Assembly: GCF_008033135.1 (NCBI RefSeq)
Contig: NZ_CP041335.1
Span: forward strand, 3,601,925 to 3,665,924
Length of the DNA: 64,000 nucleotides
From: Chitinolyticbacter meiyuanensis
GTDB lineage: Bacteria; Pseudomonadota; Gammaproteobacteria; Burkholderiales; Chitinibacteraceae
Direction of reading: 5' to 3'
The notes beneath the pieces were generated by a model. It was not told where the DNA came from and ran no database searches. It was given only the letters and a program-made list of their open reading frames with translations. Every line of letters starts with the position of its first letter. Position 1 is the first letter of the stretch. Below, one piece after another: positions 54,105 to 64,000 of this stretch. A program made the position numbers and the translations under genes.

Positions 54105-54869
54105 ATGACCGCACTCAATCCCAAACTGGCCGTCAAGAAACTCGACTTCTACTACGGCAACTTCCACGCGCTGAAGAACATCAACCTCGACATCTACGAA
54201 GGCAAGGTCACCGCTTTCATCGGCCCGTCGGGCTGCGGCAAATCCACGCTGCTGCGCACCTTCAACCGCATGTACGGCCTCTACCCCAAGCTGCGCGCCG
54301 AGGGCCAGATCGTCATGAACGGCAAGAACCTGCTCGACAGCGATGTCGACCTCAACATGCTGCGCGCCAAGGTCGGCATGGTGTTCCAGAAGCCGACGCC
54401 GTTCCCCATGTCGATCTACGACAACATCGCCTTCGGCGTGAAGCTGTACGAATCGCTGTCGAAGTCGGAAATGGACGACCGCGTGGAATGGGCACTGCAG
54501 AAGGCCGCGCTGTGGAACGAGGCGAAGGACAAGCTGAAGCAGTCCGGCCTCGGCCTCTCCGGCGGCCAGCAGCAACGGCTGTGCATCGCCCGCGCGGTAG
54601 CGGTGAAGCCGGAAGTGCTGCTGCTCGATGAACCGACCTCCGCGCTCGATCCGATCTCCACGGCGCACATCGAGGAGCTGGTGCACGAGCTCAAGCAGGA
54701 CTACACCATCGCCATCGTCACCCACAACATGCAGCAGGCGGCACGGGTCTCCGACTACACCGCCTACATGTACCTGGGCGAGCTGATCGAAGTCGGCGAG
54801 ACCGACAGCATCTTCACCACGCCGCAGAAGAAGGCAACCGAAGACTACATCACCGGCAAGTTCGGCTGA
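54105..54869 (+). CDS. pstB: Phosphate ABC transporter ATP-binding protein
   Basis: 254 aa. Walker [10 protein letters not shown] (residues 40-48), ABC signature LSGGQQQR (151-158), and Walker [12 protein letters not shown] (Asp175-Glu176) are intact. Cytoplasmic ATPase of the Pst importer. No phoU follows in this window, although phoU is often the next gene. Confidence 0.98.
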   Translation: MTALNPKLAVKKLDFYYGNFHALKNINLDIYEGKVTAFIGPSGCGKSTLLRTFNRMYGLYPKLRAEGQIVMNGKNLLDSDVDLNMLRAKVGMVFQKPTPFPMSIYDNIAFGVKLYESLSKSEMDDRVEWALQKAALWNEAKDKLKQSGLGLSGGQQQRLCIARAVAVKPEVLLLDEPTSALDPISTAHIEELVHELKQDYTIAIVTHNMQQAARVSDYTAYMYLGELIEVGETDSIFTTPQKKATEDYITGKFG

Positions 54870-54888
54870 TTGATGATCGCCTGCCGGC

Positions 54889-54915
54889 AAGGCGGCCCTG
54901 CGGGGCCGCCTTTTT
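54889..54915 (+). terminator. Terminator of the pst operon
   Basis: AGGCGGCCC-TGC-GGGGCCGCCT followed by TTTTT, 20 bp after pstB. Confidence 0.9.
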
Positions 54916-55022
54916 CATGCGCACTCGTCGGCCAAAGGTGCGCTCGCCCGGCCCAAGGCATATGGTATTCAGCGACACCCGCACCGGGTGCCATGATGTC
55001 GAATCACCAGCAGGAGCACATC

Positions 55023-55250
55023 ATGCGCGTCACTTTGTATGGGCCCAATAGCGCCCTCTGCCACAGCGCCGAAGTGGTCGTCCGCCAGACGCTGAAAGCC
55101 GCCGGTGCCGATTTCCAGCTGGAAACCGTGCGCGACTTCACTCCGGTTCACTGTACAGCCCCGCCGGAGTTCGCCATCGACGGCAATATCGTCAGCTACG
55201 GCCATGTGCCGACGCCAGCCGAAGTCCTGGGCTGGCTGGAACGGCACTGA
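55023..55250 (+). CDS. Small thioredoxin-like protein
   Basis: 75 aa from the ATG at 55023 with AGCAGGAGC upstream; the frame opens earlier at 54870 without support. Begins MRVTLYGPNSALCHSAE with a single Cys at the usual thioredoxin active-site position, then a helix, a strand and a central cis-Pro-like segment (EFAIDGNIVSYGHVPTPAEV). Resembles small mono-thiol thioredoxin-fold proteins near metabolism genes. The partner is unknown. Confidence 0.8.
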   Translation: MRVTLYGPNSALCHSAEVVVRQTLKAAGADFQLETVRDFTPVHCTAPPEFAIDGNIVSYGHVPTPAEVLGWLERH

Positions 55251-55260
55251 ACTGCAACCT

Positions 55261-55290
55261 AAAAAACGCCGCAATCGCGGCGTTTTTCAT
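55261..55290. terminator. Bidirectional terminator between thioredoxin-like gene and glmM
   Basis: AAAAACGCCGC-AATC-GCGGCGTTTTT: a stem usable from both strands, with A/T runs on both sides. Confidence 0.9.
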
Positions 55291-55305
55291 TGGAGCGGGC
55301 TCTCG

Positions 55306-56667
55306 TCAATCAGCACTGGCTTCGCTGGTGACCACACCGGCAATGCGATCGGCCCACTGCTGGGCCACGCCGGCATCGACGTGCTCGACCATCACCCGGA
55401 TTACCGGCTCGGTGCCGGACGGCCGCAGCAGTACCCGGCCATCGTTGCCCATCGCGCCTTCGGCCTGCGTCACCGAATCGGCAATCGCGCCGGAGGCCTT
55501 GAAGTCGAAACCCTTGGCGATACGCACGTTCTTCAACACCTGGGTCGATAGCGCAAGTGAATCGGACTGCGCCGACAGGCTGCTACCCTGCTCGATCACC
55601 GCCTCCAGCACCTGCAATGCGGAAACGATGCCGTCGCCGGTGGTATGGCGATCAAGGCTGAGCAAATGACCGGAGCCTTCGCCACCGAGCAGCCAGCCAT
55701 TGGCCTGCAACCGCTCCAGCACATAGCGATCACCAACCTTGGCCCGCTCGAAGCCGATGCCCTGGGCCTTGAGCGCGTTTTCCACGCCAAGGTTGGTCAT
55801 CAACGTACCGATCACGCCACCGCCCAACGTGCCGCGCGAATGGCGGTGTCGCGCCAGCACGTACAGCAGCATGTCGCCGTCGATGATCGAGCCATCGCCG
55901 TCGACCATGATCAGCCGGTCACCATCGCCGTCAAGCGCAATGCCGTAGTCAGCACCCTGCGCCAGCACGGTCTTGCGTAGCAGATCGACGTGGGTGGCGC
56001 CACATTCCTCGTTGATGTTGAAGCCGTTGGGTTGATTGCCGATGGTGACGATCTCGGCACCCAGCTCATGGAACACTTGCGGTGCCACCTGATAGGTAGC
56101 GCCGTGCGCGCAATCGACCACCAGCTTGAGGCCGCGTAGGTCCAATTCATTGGGGAACGTCGACTTGCAAAACTCGATATAGCGACCAGCCGCGTCATTC
56201 ATGCGGCGCGACTTGCCCAAGTGCTTGGACGACACGCACGGTTGTGGCTCGTCGATGGCATCCTCGATCGCCGCCTCGACCTCGTCGTCGAGCTTCTTGC
56301 CACCAGCGCCAAAGAACTTGATCCCGTTATCGTAGTAGGGGTTGTGCGAGGCAGAGATCACCACGCCTGCGGACAGCCGCAATGCGCGTGTCAAATGGGC
56401 CACGCCAGGCGTCGGCAGCGGGCCGGTGAGGAACACGTCGACGCCGGCGGCATTGAGGCCAGCCTGCAGCGCCGCTTCCAGCATGTAGCCGGACACACGG
56501 GTGTCCTTGCCGATCAGCACCGCGGCATGTTCACCGTTCTGCCGCTTTTCCGATGCGGCCAGCACGCGGCCGGCAGCATAGCCCAGCTTCATCGCAAAAT
56601 CGGGGGTGATCGGGTACTCGCCGACGAGACCACGTACACCATCGGTGCCAAAGTATTTGCGAGCCAT
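55306..56667 (-). CDS. glmM: Phosphoglucosamine mutase
   Basis: 453 aa from the ATG at 56667 ([13 protein letters not shown]); the frame to 56688 is longer. The phosphoserine loop is [14 protein letters not shown] with catalytic Ser107. The metal loop is [10 protein letters not shown] and the sugar-binding loop GEGSGHLL. Converts GlcN-6-P to GlcN-1-P for peptidoglycan and LPS, and links to amino-sugar metabolism fed by chitin. 61 bp downstream of folP. Confidence 0.98.
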   Translation of the reverse strand: MARKYFGTDGVRGLVGEYPITPDFAMKLGYAAGRVLAASEKRQNGEHAAVLIGKDTRVSGYMLEAALQAGLNAAGVDVFLTGPLPTPGVAHLTRALRLSAGVVISASHNPYYDNGIKFFGAGGKKLDDEVEAAIEDAIDEPQPCVSSKHLGKSRRMNDAAGRYIEFCKSTFPNELDLRGLKLVVDCAHGATYQVAPQVFHELGAEIVTIGNQPNGFNINEECGATHVDLLRKTVLAQGADYGIALDGDGDRLIMVDGDGSIIDGDMLLYVLARHRHSRGTLGGGVIGTLMTNLGVENALKAQGIGFERAKVGDRYVLERLQANGWLLGGEGSGHLLSLDRHTTGDGIVSALQVLEAVIEQGSSLSAQSDSLALSTQVLKNVRIAKGFDFKASGAIADSVTQAEGAMGNDGRVLLRPSGTEPVIRVMVEHVDAGVAQQWADRIAGVVTSEASAD

Positions 56668-56728
56668 GAGCGGCGCGACTCCTGTCAAATTGAGCGTGAT
56701 TGAAATACGGTTGAAAGTTTTTCGGCGG

Positions 56729-57553
56729 CTATTTTAAGGCGGACCACACCGACAGCGCATCCTTTGTTTCCCTGACGTCATGCACCCGTACAATATGCGC
56801 ACCGGCGAAAGCAGCGACCACGGCGGCCGCCACGCTGGCCGGCATGCGCTCATCGACCGGACGACCGGTGATCTGGCCCAGCATGGTCTTGCGCGAAACG
56901 CCCACCAGCATCGCGCATTCCAGTTGCGGAATCATGTCCGGCAAGGCTCGGAACAGCGCAGCATTGTGTTCCAGCGTCTTGCCGAAGCCAAAGCCGGGAT
57001 CGAGCACGATGCGCTCGCGGGCAATGCCGACATTCAGCGCCGCATCACGCCGCCTGGCCAAGTAGGCAGTGACCTCGCCGACCACGTCGGCATACTCGGG
57101 GGTGTGCTGCATCGTTTGCGGCTCGCCGCGCTTGTGCATCAGGCAGACCGCCGCGCCACTGGCCGCGACCAGCGACAGCGCCCCCTCCCCTTCCAGCGCC
57201 GAGACGTCATTGATCAGGTCGATGCCGACCTCCAGCCCCGCCCGCATCACCGCAGGGCGACGGGTATCCACCGACAGCGGCACATTGAGACTCTGCAATG
57301 CGGCCAGCACCGGCACCACGCGCGCAACCTCCTCATCCTCACTGACATGGGCGGCTCCCGGGCGTGTCGACTCGCCGCCGATATCCAGCAGGTCCGCGCC
57401 ATCAGCCACCAAGCGCTCGGCATGAGCCACGGCCTTGGCAACCGAATCGTAACGGCCACCATCGGAGAAGGAATCGGGTGTGACATTGACGATGCCCATG
57501 ATTCGCGGGCGATCGAGCGGCAGGCTGAAGCGGCCACATTGCAAGGCGTACAT
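56729..57553 (-). CDS. folP: Dihydropteroate synthase
   Basis: 274 aa. Pterin-binding TIM-barrel with [14 protein letters not shown] (about 20-33), [11 protein letters not shown] and DPGFGFGKT motifs. Makes dihydropteroate from p-aminobenzoate; target of sulfonamides. A terminator separates it from ftsH upstream, while ftsH-folP-glmM order is common in proteobacteria. Confidence 0.97.
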   Translation of the reverse strand: MYALQCGRFSLPLDRPRIMGIVNVTPDSFSDGGRYDSVAKAVAHAERLVADGADLLDIGGESTRPGAAHVSEDEEVARVVPVLAALQSLNVPLSVDTRRPAVMRAGLEVGIDLINDVSALEGEGALSLVAASGAAVCLMHKRGEPQTMQHTPEYADVVGEVTAYLARRRDAALNVGIARERIVLDPGFGFGKTLEHNAALFRALPDMIPQLECAMLVGVSRKTMLGQITGRPVDERMPASVAAAVVAAFAGAHIVRVHDVRETKDALSVWSALK

Positions 57554-57570
57554 GCACTCTCCTCTTGCAG

Positions 57571-57599
57571 GAAAAACAAAGGCGGCCTTGCGGCCGCCT
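57571..57599 (-). terminator. Terminator between ftsH and folP
   Basis: Minus strand GGCGGCC-GCAA-GGCCGCC followed by TTTGTTTTT, directly after ftsH. Possibly leaky, as folP-glmM often depend on ftsH transcription. Confidence 0.85.
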
Positions 57600-57617
57600 C
57601 GGTTGGACTCGGTGGAA

Positions 57618-59528
57618 TCAGCCCTCGATCACCGGCGTGGTCGTCGCGGTCGGGGCATCGCCACTGGGCTTGTCGTTGCCGGACGGCGCCTTCGGTGGCG
57701 GCGGATACTTGGGCGGACGCGGATCACGGCCTTCCATGATGTCGCGCACCTGATCGCGATCGATGGTTTCCCATTCCATCAGCGCGGCGGTCATCTTCTC
57801 GACCTTCTCGCGATGGCCTTCCAGCAGCTTTTCCGTCAGCGCGTACTGTTCGTCGATGATACGGCGGATTTCAGCGTCAACCTGCTGCATCGTCGCTTCG
57901 GACACATTCTTGTGCGTGGTAACCGAACGGCCGAGGAACACCTCGCCGTCGTTTTCGCCGTAGACCATCGGCCCCATCTTGTCGCTCATGCCATAGCGGG
58001 TGACCATGTCGCGCGCCATGCGGGTGGCACGCTCGAAGTCATTTGACGCGCCCGTCGAGATGCGGTGAACGAACAGGTCCTCGGCTACACGGCCACCGAA
58101 CAGGATGGTGATCTCGTTCAGCATCTGGTCCTTGTAGAGCGAGAACTTGTCGCGCTCCGGCAGCTGCCAGGTCAGACCCAGCGCACGACCGCGCGGCATG
58201 ATGGTGACCTTGTGTACCGGGTCCGTGCCTTCCAGCAGTTCGGCAACCACGGCGTGGCCCGACTCGTGGTAGGCCGTGGCGCGACGCTCGTCCTCGGTCA
58301 TCACCATGGTGCGGCGTTCCGGCCCCATGTAAATCTTGTCCTTGGCCGACTCGAAGTCATCCATGTCGACCAAGCGCTTGTTGCGGCGCGCAGCGAACAG
58401 TGCGGCTTCGTTCACCAGGTTGGCGAGGTCGGCACCGGACATGCCTGGCGTGCCGCGTGCCAGCACCGAGGCGTCGACGTCGTTGGAGATCGGTACCTTG
58501 CGCATGTGCACACCGAGGATCTGCTCGCGGCCACGGATATCCGGCAGCGGCACCACCACTTGCCGATCGAACCGGCCTGGGCGCAGCAGCGCGGGGTCGA
58601 GCACGTCAGGACGGTTGGTCGCGGCGATCACGATGATGCCCGAGTTACCTTCGAAGCCATCCATCTCCACCAGCATCTGGTTCAGCGTCTGCTCGCGCTC
58701 GTCGTTACCACCACCCAGGCCGGCACCACGCTGGCGACCGACCGCATCGATTTCATCGATGAAGATGATGCACGGTGCGTTCTTCTTGGCATTCTCGAAC
58801 ATGTCGCGCACGCGCGCCGCGCCCACACCAACGAACATCTCGACGAAGTCCGAACCGGAGATCGAGAAGAACGGCACCTTGGCTTCGCCGGCAATCGCTT
58901 TGGCCAGCAAGGTCTTGCCAGTACCCGGCGAGCCCACCATCAGGATGCCACGCGGCATGCGGCCGCCCAGCGATTGATACTTGGACGGATCACGCAGGTA
59001 GTCGACGATTTCGGTGACTTCTTCCTTGGCTTCGTCGCAACCGGCCACATCAGCAAAAGTGACGACGTTGTTGCTCTCGTCCAGCATCTTGGCGCGGCTC
59101 TTGCCGAAGCTGAACGCACCGCCACGACCGCCACCCTGCATCTGCCGCATGAAGAAGATCCATACGCCGATCAGCAGGATCATCGGGAACCAGCTGATGA
59201 AGATGCTCATCAGCATGTTGGGCTCTTCCGCAGCCTTGGACGCGAACTTCACGTTGTGCTTGATCAGCGTATCGACCATGCGGAAGTCGAACGGCGCCAC
59301 CGTGGTGAACTGCTGACCATCACCGCGCTTGCCGCGGATAACATAGCCACGCAGCAGGTCGCCCTCGATCACGAGCTCGGACACCCTGCCCTGCTCGACA
59401 TCCTGCATGAACTGCGAATAGGGGACCTGGCCCGCTGGTTCGCCCTTGCCGGTGATCTGCTGGAACACCGTCATCAGTACAAGGCCGATGATCAACCAGA
59501 TCGCGATATTCTTGCCGAGATTGTTCAC
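57618..59528 (-). CDS. ftsH: ATP-dependent zinc metalloprotease FtsH
   Basis: 636 aa. Two N-terminal membrane segments (about 7-25 and 103-123) flank a periplasmic domain. AAA+ module with Walker A GSPGTGKT (near residue 198), Walker [10 protein letters not shown] and the second region of homology ([20 protein letters not shown]). The zinc site is HESGH (421-425). Degrades membrane and regulatory proteins at the inner membrane. The C-terminus is Pro/Ala/Thr-rich. Start 52 bp after rlmE. Confidence 0.98.
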   Translation of the reverse strand: MNNLGKNIAIWLIIGLVLMTVFQQITGKGEPAGQVPYSQFMQDVEQGRVSELVIEGDLLRGYVIRGKRGDGQQFTTVAPFDFRMVDTLIKHNVKFASKAAEEPNMLMSIFISWFPMILLIGVWIFFMRQMQGGGRGGAFSFGKSRAKMLDESNNVVTFADVAGCDEAKEEVTEIVDYLRDPSKYQSLGGRMPRGILMVGSPGTGKTLLAKAIAGEAKVPFFSISGSDFVEMFVGVGAARVRDMFENAKKNAPCIIFIDEIDAVGRQRGAGLGGGNDEREQTLNQMLVEMDGFEGNSGIIVIAATNRPDVLDPALLRPGRFDRQVVVPLPDIRGREQILGVHMRKVPISNDVDASVLARGTPGMSGADLANLVNEAALFAARRNKRLVDMDDFESAKDKIYMGPERRTMVMTEDERRATAYHESGHAVVAELLEGTDPVHKVTIMPRGRALGLTWQLPERDKFSLYKDQMLNEITILFGGRVAEDLFVHRISTGASNDFERATRMARDMVTRYGMSDKMGPMVYGENDGEVFLGRSVTTHKNVSEATMQQVDAEIRRIIDEQYALTEKLLEGHREKVEKMTAALMEWETIDRDQVRDIMEGRDPRPPKYPPPPKAPSGNDKPSGDAPTATTTPVIEG

Positions 59529-59580
59529 GGCCTACTCCTTACTTCGCGCAGCGCGCGGACACAAAAGCATTCTAACCCGG

Positions 59581-60201
59581 TCAACCCTTCTTCTGTTTGC
59601 CGAGCAGGTAGATTTCAGAGCTGCGGTCGCGCGATGCCTTGGGTTTGCGGCTCTGCACCTGGGTGAAGGTGTCACGCATCGCGGCCATGTATTCGTTGAA
59701 ACCGTAGCCCTGGAATACCTTGACCAGAAAATGGCCGCCAGGTTTCAAATGATCCTGCGCAAACGCGAGGGCGAGCTCGCACAGGTGCATGCTGCGGGCC
59801 TGATCGGTGACCGCATTGCCTGTGATATTGGGGGCCATGTCGCAAATCACAAGGTCGACCGCGCGGTCACCCAGCAAGGACGTGTATTGCGCCAGCACCG
59901 CATCCTCGCGGAAATCACCCTGGATGAATTCCACTCCAGGGATGAAGGCCATTTCCAGGAGATCGAGCGCAAACACCCGGCCCTGCTCGCCGACCAGTTG
60001 TGCCGCTACCTGCGACCAGCTGCCCGGCGCGGCACCAAGATCGGCCACCCAGATGCCCGGCTTCAGCAGCTTGTCCTTGTCGTTGATCTCCAGGAGCTTG
60101 TACGCTGCCCGGGCACGATAGCCGTCCTTCTGCGCCATATGCACATAGTGGTCGTTTACGTGCTCGGAGAGCCAGGCATTGCTCGATTTACTGCGCGCCA
60201 T
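59581..60201 (-). CDS. rlmE: 23S rRNA 2'-O-ribose methyltransferase RlmE (FtsJ/RrmJ)
   Basis: 206 aa. SAM motif [15 protein letters not shown] (about 52-66). The K-D-K-E catalytic set is present in [21 protein letters not shown] and [10 protein letters not shown]. Methylates U2552 of the A-loop late in 50S assembly. Classical partner of ftsH. Confidence 0.97.
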   Translation of the reverse strand: MARSKSSNAWLSEHVNDHYVHMAQKDGYRARAAYKLLEINDKDKLLKPGIWVADLGAAPGSWSQVAAQLVGEQGRVFALDLLEMAFIPGVEFIQGDFREDAVLAQYTSLLGDRAVDLVICDMAPNITGNAVTDQARSMHLCELALAFAQDHLKPGGHFLVKVFQGYGFNEYMAAMRDTFTQVQSRKPKASRDRSSEIYLLGKQKKG

Positions 60202-60345
60202 TGCGAAATTCCTCAGGCGTGAAAACTAAAATGGACAAGCCACGTGCATACTTGCCAGACCCCGCCTCGACCCCGCGGCAGCAGGTTAGCCGGTAACGGG
60301 GAAAGTCGAGTAAAATCAGGTTTTAATGTAATCGAATCACACATC

Positions 60346-60669
60346 ATGAAAATCGAGCTGTCGCCCGTCGAGCGGCAATACCTGCGCGGCCTCGCCCACG
60401 GCCTCAACCCGGTCGTGATGATCGGCAACAATGGTCTCACCGAAGCGGTGATCCGCGAAATCGCGGTCAACCTGGATGCCCACCAGCTGATCAAGATCCG
60501 CGTATTGGGTGACGATCGCGAACTGCGCCAGCAATACCTCGAGCAGATCTGCAACGAGCTCGGCGCCGCCCCGGTGCAGCACCTGGGCAAGCTGCTGATC
60601 ATCTATCGCGCATCCAGCACCGACAAGCCACGCATCACGCTGCCCAAGTCGAAGAAACAGGCTGGCTGA
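60346..60669 (+). CDS. yhbY: YhbY family RNA-binding protein
   Basis: 107 aa from the ATG at 60346. CRM/KH-like fold with LRGLAHGLNPVVMIGNNGLT (about 14-33) and KIRVLGDDRELRQQYLEQIC. It binds pre-50S particles. Divergent from rlmE, sharing a 144-bp intergenic region, as in many proteobacteria. Confidence 0.95.
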   Translation: MKIELSPVERQYLRGLAHGLNPVVMIGNNGLTEAVIREIAVNLDAHQLIKIRVLGDDRELRQQYLEQICNELGAAPVQHLGKLLIIYRASSTDKPRITLPKSKKQAG

Positions 60670-60690
60670 GCAACAAACTGGGCTGGGAAA

Positions 60691-60723
60691 TCAAAAAAGG
60701 GCGGTGCAAACCGCCCTTTTTCT
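60691..60723. terminator. Bidirectional terminator between yhbY and the DUF4149 gene
   Basis: AAAAAAGGGCGGT-GCAA-ACCGCCCTTTTTT: perfect stem with A/T runs on both sides, between convergent genes. Confidence 0.95.
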
Positions 60724-60732
60724 ATCTCGCCA

Positions 60733-61167
60733 TCAGCGCGCGTCGCGCCAGACGTAGAAGGCGCCGAACACCGACTGCACCAGATAGATCAATGCAGAGA
60801 TGGTGTGCCACTGTTCCAGTCCGCCACCGAACATGCCGGTGGCGGCATGCGAGATCCCCGGCTTGATGCCGGCAATGATGGGAAACACCGCGAACTGGTT
60901 GACCAGCGTACAGACCAGCATGCCGATCACCAGCCACAGCTTGGCCTCCTTGAACGCACGCAGGCCATCGAGCCACAGCAGGTAGACAAACAGGTAGAGC
61001 CCGGCCACGATGCCGATCCAGCCGATGGCACGGAACAGCTGCCCTGCCACAGCCCCAGCGGCATTGCCGCCCAGCGTCTTGAACAGCACCGGCGCGACCA
61101 GGATGCCGATCACCCACATGCCGCCGATCCACAACACGGTAAAGACGTGCTTCAGCCCCTGCCCCAT
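60733..61167 (-). CDS. DUF4149 domain membrane protein
   Basis: 144 aa with four hydrophobic segments; N-terminal GLKHVFTVLWIGGMWVIGIL, then LFRAIGWIGIVAGLYLFVYL, LWLVIGMLVCTLVNQFAVFP and LIYLVQSVFGAFYVWR. The copper-resistance-like DUF4149 family sits between greA and yhbY in many Betaproteobacteria. Role unknown. Confidence 0.92.
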   Translation of the reverse strand: MGQGLKHVFTVLWIGGMWVIGILVAPVLFKTLGGNAAGAVAGQLFRAIGWIGIVAGLYLFVYLLWLDGLRAFKEAKLWLVIGMLVCTLVNQFAVFPIIAGIKPGISHAATGMFGGGLEQWHTISALIYLVQSVFGAFYVWRDAR

Positions 61168-61217
61168 GCCCCTCCCCCCTGCCGCCGCGCCTCGTCATGG
61201 GCGCGGTCGCATCGTCC

Positions 61218-61700
61218 TCAGACGTAACGGACGTCCAGCACTTCGTATTCGCGGATGCCGCCTGGCGCCACCACTTCGGCGATATCGCCGGCGTACTTGC
61301 CGATCAATGCGCGGGCGATCGGGCTCGACACGGAAATCTTGCCGTCCTTGAGATCGGCCTCGTCGTCGCCGACGATCTGGTAGGCCACCTTGCTGCCTGC
61401 CTCGAGGTCTTCGAGCTCGACCGTCGCACCGAACACCACACGGCCTTCGGCGGTGGCAGCAAGCTCCTTGGGATCGATGACCTGCGAGTTCGACAGTTTG
61501 CCTTCGAGCTCGGCGATCCGGCCCTCGACAAAGCCCTGTCTTTCCTTGGCGGCATCGTACTCGGCATTTTCCGACAGATCGCCGTGTGAGCGCGCTTCGG
61601 CGATCGCGGCAATCACGGCCGGGCGGTCCACGCTCTTCAGGCGCTGCAGCTCGACCTTCAGCTTTTCCGCACCGACAACGGTCAGCGGGATCTTGATCAT
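61218..61700 (-). CDS. greA: Transcription elongation factor GreA
   Basis: 160 aa. N-terminal coiled-coil with the acidic tip ([20 protein letters not shown]), which enters the RNA polymerase secondary channel and rescues backtracked complexes by transcript cleavage; the C-terminal FKBP-like domain ends near [18 protein letters not shown]. Downstream of carB, as in most relatives, but separated from it by a terminator. Confidence 0.98.
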   Translation of the reverse strand: MIKIPLTVVGAEKLKVELQRLKSVDRPAVIAAIAEARSHGDLSENAEYDAAKERQGFVEGRIAELEGKLSNSQVIDPKELAATAEGRVVFGATVELEDLEAGSKVAYQIVGDDEADLKDGKISVSSPIARALIGKYAGDIAEVVAPGGIREYEVLDVRYV

Positions 61701-61774
61701 GGCTTTCTCCGTGGGGCGATCTTGCCCCGATGTATCACCACATGCCCCTATCTATGGGCATCGGCCTTGCGACA

Positions 61775-61808
61775 AAAGCACAGCCGCCGTCCCAAGGGAC
61801 GGCGGCTG
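61775..61808 (-). terminator. Terminator of carB
   Basis: Minus strand AGCCGCCGTCCC-TT-GGGACGGCGGCT followed by GTGCTTTTG, 17 bp after the carB stop. Confidence 0.88.
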
Positions 61809-61824
61809 ACTGGCCGATAACTTA

Positions 61825-64000
61825 TCAGCCTTTGAGCTGCAGGTGCAAGCCCTGCACGTCGTACACGCGCATTTCGCCCAGATCGCGGATGCCAACGCAG
61901 GCAGCGCGCGCACCAGCGATGGTGGTATAGATCGGCAGGCGCGCCTTCATTGCCTCGTGGCGGATCGAGTAGCTGTCCTGAATCGCCTGACGACGCTCAT
62001 CGACGGTATTGAAGATCATGGCGATCTCGCCGTTCTTGATCATGTCAACGATGTGCGGACGCCCCTCGGTCACCTTGTTCACCGGAGTAACGGCGACGCC
62101 GGCTTCAGCGATCGCAGCCGCGGTGCCCTTGGTGGCGATCACCTTGAAACCCAGATCAGCCAGGATACGCGCGCACTCGATCGCGCCGGACTTGTCACCC
62201 TCGCGCACCGAGATGAACACGTTGCCCGCGCTCGGCAGCACGATACCGGCCGCCAGCTGCGACTTGACGAAGGCTTCGGCAAAGCTCTCGCCCACGCCCA
62301 TCACCTCGCCAGTCGACTTCATCTCGGGGCCGAGGATGGTGTCGACGCCCGGGAACTTGTTGAACGGGAACACCGCTTCCTTCACCGAGTAGTACGGCGG
62401 GATCACCTCGCTGGTCACGCCCTGGCTGACCAGGCTCTGGCCAGCCATGCAGCGCGCGGCAACCTTGGCGAGCGAGTGGCCGGTGGCCTTGGACACGTAC
62501 GGCACGGTACGCGAGGCACGCGGGTTCACTTCCAGCACGTAGACGGTAGCCGCCTCGCCCTGGCCCTGGATCGCGAACTGCACGTTCATCAGGCCGATCA
62601 CATTGAGCGCCCGGGCCATGGCCACGGTCTGGCGACGCAGCTCGTCCTGCAATTCCTTGCTCAGCGAGTACGGCGGCAGCGAGCAGGCGGAATCACCCGA
62701 GTGCACGCCAGCCTGCTCGATGTGCTCCATGATGCCGCCGATCAACACGTCCTTGCCGTCACTGATGGCATCGACGTCGACTTCGATCGCGTCATTGAGG
62801 AAGCGGTCGAGCAGCACCGGGCTGTCGTTCGATACCTTCACCGCTTCGCGCATGTAGCGGGCAAGATCATCCTCGCTATGCACGATCTGCATCGCACGGC
62901 CGCCCAGCACGTAGGACGGGCGCACCACCAGCGGATAGCCGAGCTGCGCGGCCAGCGCCAGCGCATCCTTCTCAGTACGGGCGGTGGCGTTCGGCGGCTG
63001 GCGCAGGCCCAGGTCCTGCAGCAGCTTCTGGAAGCGCTCGCGATCCTCAGCGGCATCGATCATGTCCGGGCTGGTGCCGATGATGGGCACGCCGTTGGCT
63101 TCCAGCGCGCGGGCCAGCTTCAGCGGCGTCTGGCCACCGTACTGCACGATCACGCCGGCCGGCTGTTCGACAGCGACGATCTCCAGCACGTCTTCCAGCG
63201 TCAGCGGCTCGAAGTAGAGGCGATCGGAGGTGTCGTAATCGGTCGACACGGTTTCCGGGTTGCAGTTGACCATGATGGTTTCATAGCCGTCTTCGCGCAG
63301 GGCGAGCGCGGCGTGGACGCAGCAGTAGTCGAACTCGATCCCCTGGCCGATACGGTTCGGGCCGCCGCCCAGCACCATGATCTTCTTCTTCGAGGTCGGC
63401 GCGGCTTCGCACTCGTCCTCGTAAGTCGAGTACATGTAGGCGGTATCGGTGGCAAATTCGGCGGCGCAGGTATCGACTCGCTTGTACACCGGGCGCACGC
63501 CCAGGCCATGGCGATGGCGGCGCACGGCATTCTGGTCAACGCCAAGCAGTGCACCAAGACGACGGTCGGAGAAGCCCTTGCGCTTCAATGCGCGCATTTC
63601 CGGCTTGTCCAAGCTTTCGACCGTACGGCCGCGCAAACCGTTTTCCAGCTGCACGATCTCCTCGATCTGCGCGAGGAACCACGGGTCGATCTTGGAGAGG
63701 TTGAACACTTCGTCGAGGCTGAGGCCGATGCGGAACGCATCGGCGACGAACCACAGGCGATCCGGGCCAGGTGCGGCCAGTTCGGATTCAATGGCCTGGC
63801 GATCAGTCGTCACTTCGTCGAAGCCCGACATGCCAGTTTCCAGGCCGCGCAGCGCCTTCTGCAACGATTCCTGCAGCGTGCGGCCGATCGCCATCACCTC
63901 GCCGACCGACTTCATCTGCGTGGTCAGCTTGTTGTTGGCCTGCGGGAATTTCTCGAAGGCGAAGCGCGGCACCTTGGTGACCACGTAGTCGATCGACGGC
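61825..64000 (-). CDS. carB: Carbamoyl-phosphate synthase large subunit (partial, N-terminus outside window)
   Basis: About 724 codons are visible; the frame is still open at the window end, so the first ~350 residues of the usual ~1,075 are missing. Visible are the end of the first ATP-grasp half ([20 protein letters not shown]), the oligomerisation domain, the second ATP-grasp domain ([34 protein letters not shown]) and the C-terminal MGS-like allosteric domain (about the last 140 residues). Makes carbamoyl phosphate for arginine and pyrimidine synthesis with CarA. Followed by a terminator, then greA. Confidence 0.97.
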   Translation of the reverse strand, partial: PSIDYVVTKVPRFAFEKFPQANNKLTTQMKSVGEVMAIGRTLQESLQKALRGLETGMSGFDEVTTDRQAIESELAAPGPDRLWFVADAFRIGLSLDEVFNLSKIDPWFLAQIEEIVQLENGLRGRTVESLDKPEMRALKRKGFSDRRLGALLGVDQNAVRRHRHGLGVRPVYKRVDTCAAEFATDTAYMYSTYEDECEAAPTSKKKIMVLGGGPNRIGQGIEFDYCCVHAALALREDGYETIMVNCNPETVSTDYDTSDRLYFEPLTLEDVLEIVAVEQPAGVIVQYGGQTPLKLARALEANGVPIIGTSPDMIDAAEDRERFQKLLQDLGLRQPPNATARTEKDALALAAQLGYPLVVRPSYVLGGRAMQIVHSEDDLARYMREAVKVSNDSPVLLDRFLNDAIEVDVDAISDGKDVLIGGIMEHIEQAGVHSGDSACSLPPYSLSKELQDELRRQTVAMARALNVIGLMNVQFAIQGQGEAATVYVLEVNPRASRTVPYVSKATGHSLAKVAARCMAGQSLVSQGVTSEVIPPYYSVKEAVFPFNKFPGVDTILGPEMKSTGEVMGVGESFAEAFVKSQLAAGIVLPSAGNVFISVREGDKSGAIECARILADLGFKVIATKGTAAAIAEAGVAVTPVNKVTEGRPHIVDMIKNGEIAMIFNTVDERRQAIQDSYSIRHEAMKARLPIYTTIAGARAACVGIRDLGEMRVYDVQGLHLQLKG

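Overview
The window looks like a chromosomal segment of a Gram-negative betaproteobacterium. The order of its housekeeping blocks is the one known from that class: tpiA-secG-tRNA(Leu)-nuoA to nuoN-DUF2818; tRNA(Val)-thrS-infC-rpmI-rplT-pheS-pheT-ihfA-merR-tRNA(Pro); and carB-greA-DUF4149 / yhbY / rlmE-ftsH-folP-glmM. A secreted chitin-active LPMO and a metallopeptidase, each with two chitin-binding modules, suggest a chitin degrader of the Neisseriales (Chitinibacteraceae-like). The lineage is an inference from synteny and gene content, not a search result.

1-12.4 kb: a two-gene minus-strand unit. It has a periplasmic HlyD-type adaptor (11199-12005) followed by the first 3,708 codons of a giant repeat protein that starts at 11124 and runs off the window. 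The protein has an LEPR-XLL-like N-terminus, no Sec signal, five LamG-like domains and a long array of PPC-like beta modules. It shows an exact 1,308-bp tandem period nested in a ~5.84-kb super-repeat.

12.4-26.6 kb: an accessory region. It contains a SAM methyltransferase; a citrate-synthase-like gene with an apparent one-base frameshift in its HTH domain; an AA10 LPMO; a coupled pair of an exported unknown protein and an M64 metallopeptidase with CBM5/12 modules; a periplasmic glutathione peroxidase coupled to a PhyH-type dioxygenase; several small exported or membrane proteins; two paralogous 62-70 aa secreted peptides, each behind a near-perfect sigma-54 promoter; and an ankyrin protein.

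26.8-34.7 kb: translation and nucleoid genes on the minus strand, flanked by tRNA-Pro(GGG) and tRNA-Val(GAC). infC appears to start at an AUA codon.

34.7-50.9 kb: the complete 14-gene respiratory complex I operon (minus strand), a DUF2818 gene, tRNA-Leu(GAG), secG and tpiA.

51.1-55.3 kb: pstSCAB for high-affinity phosphate uptake (plus strand), then a small thioredoxin-like protein.

55.3-64 kb: glmM, folP, ftsH, rlmE (minus), yhbY (plus), a DUF4149 membrane protein, greA, and the C-terminal two thirds of carB (minus, cut by the window end).

The features most likely to be undescribed are the giant protein/adaptor pair, the sigma-54 small-peptide pair, and the chitin-anchored M64 protease with its coupled partner.
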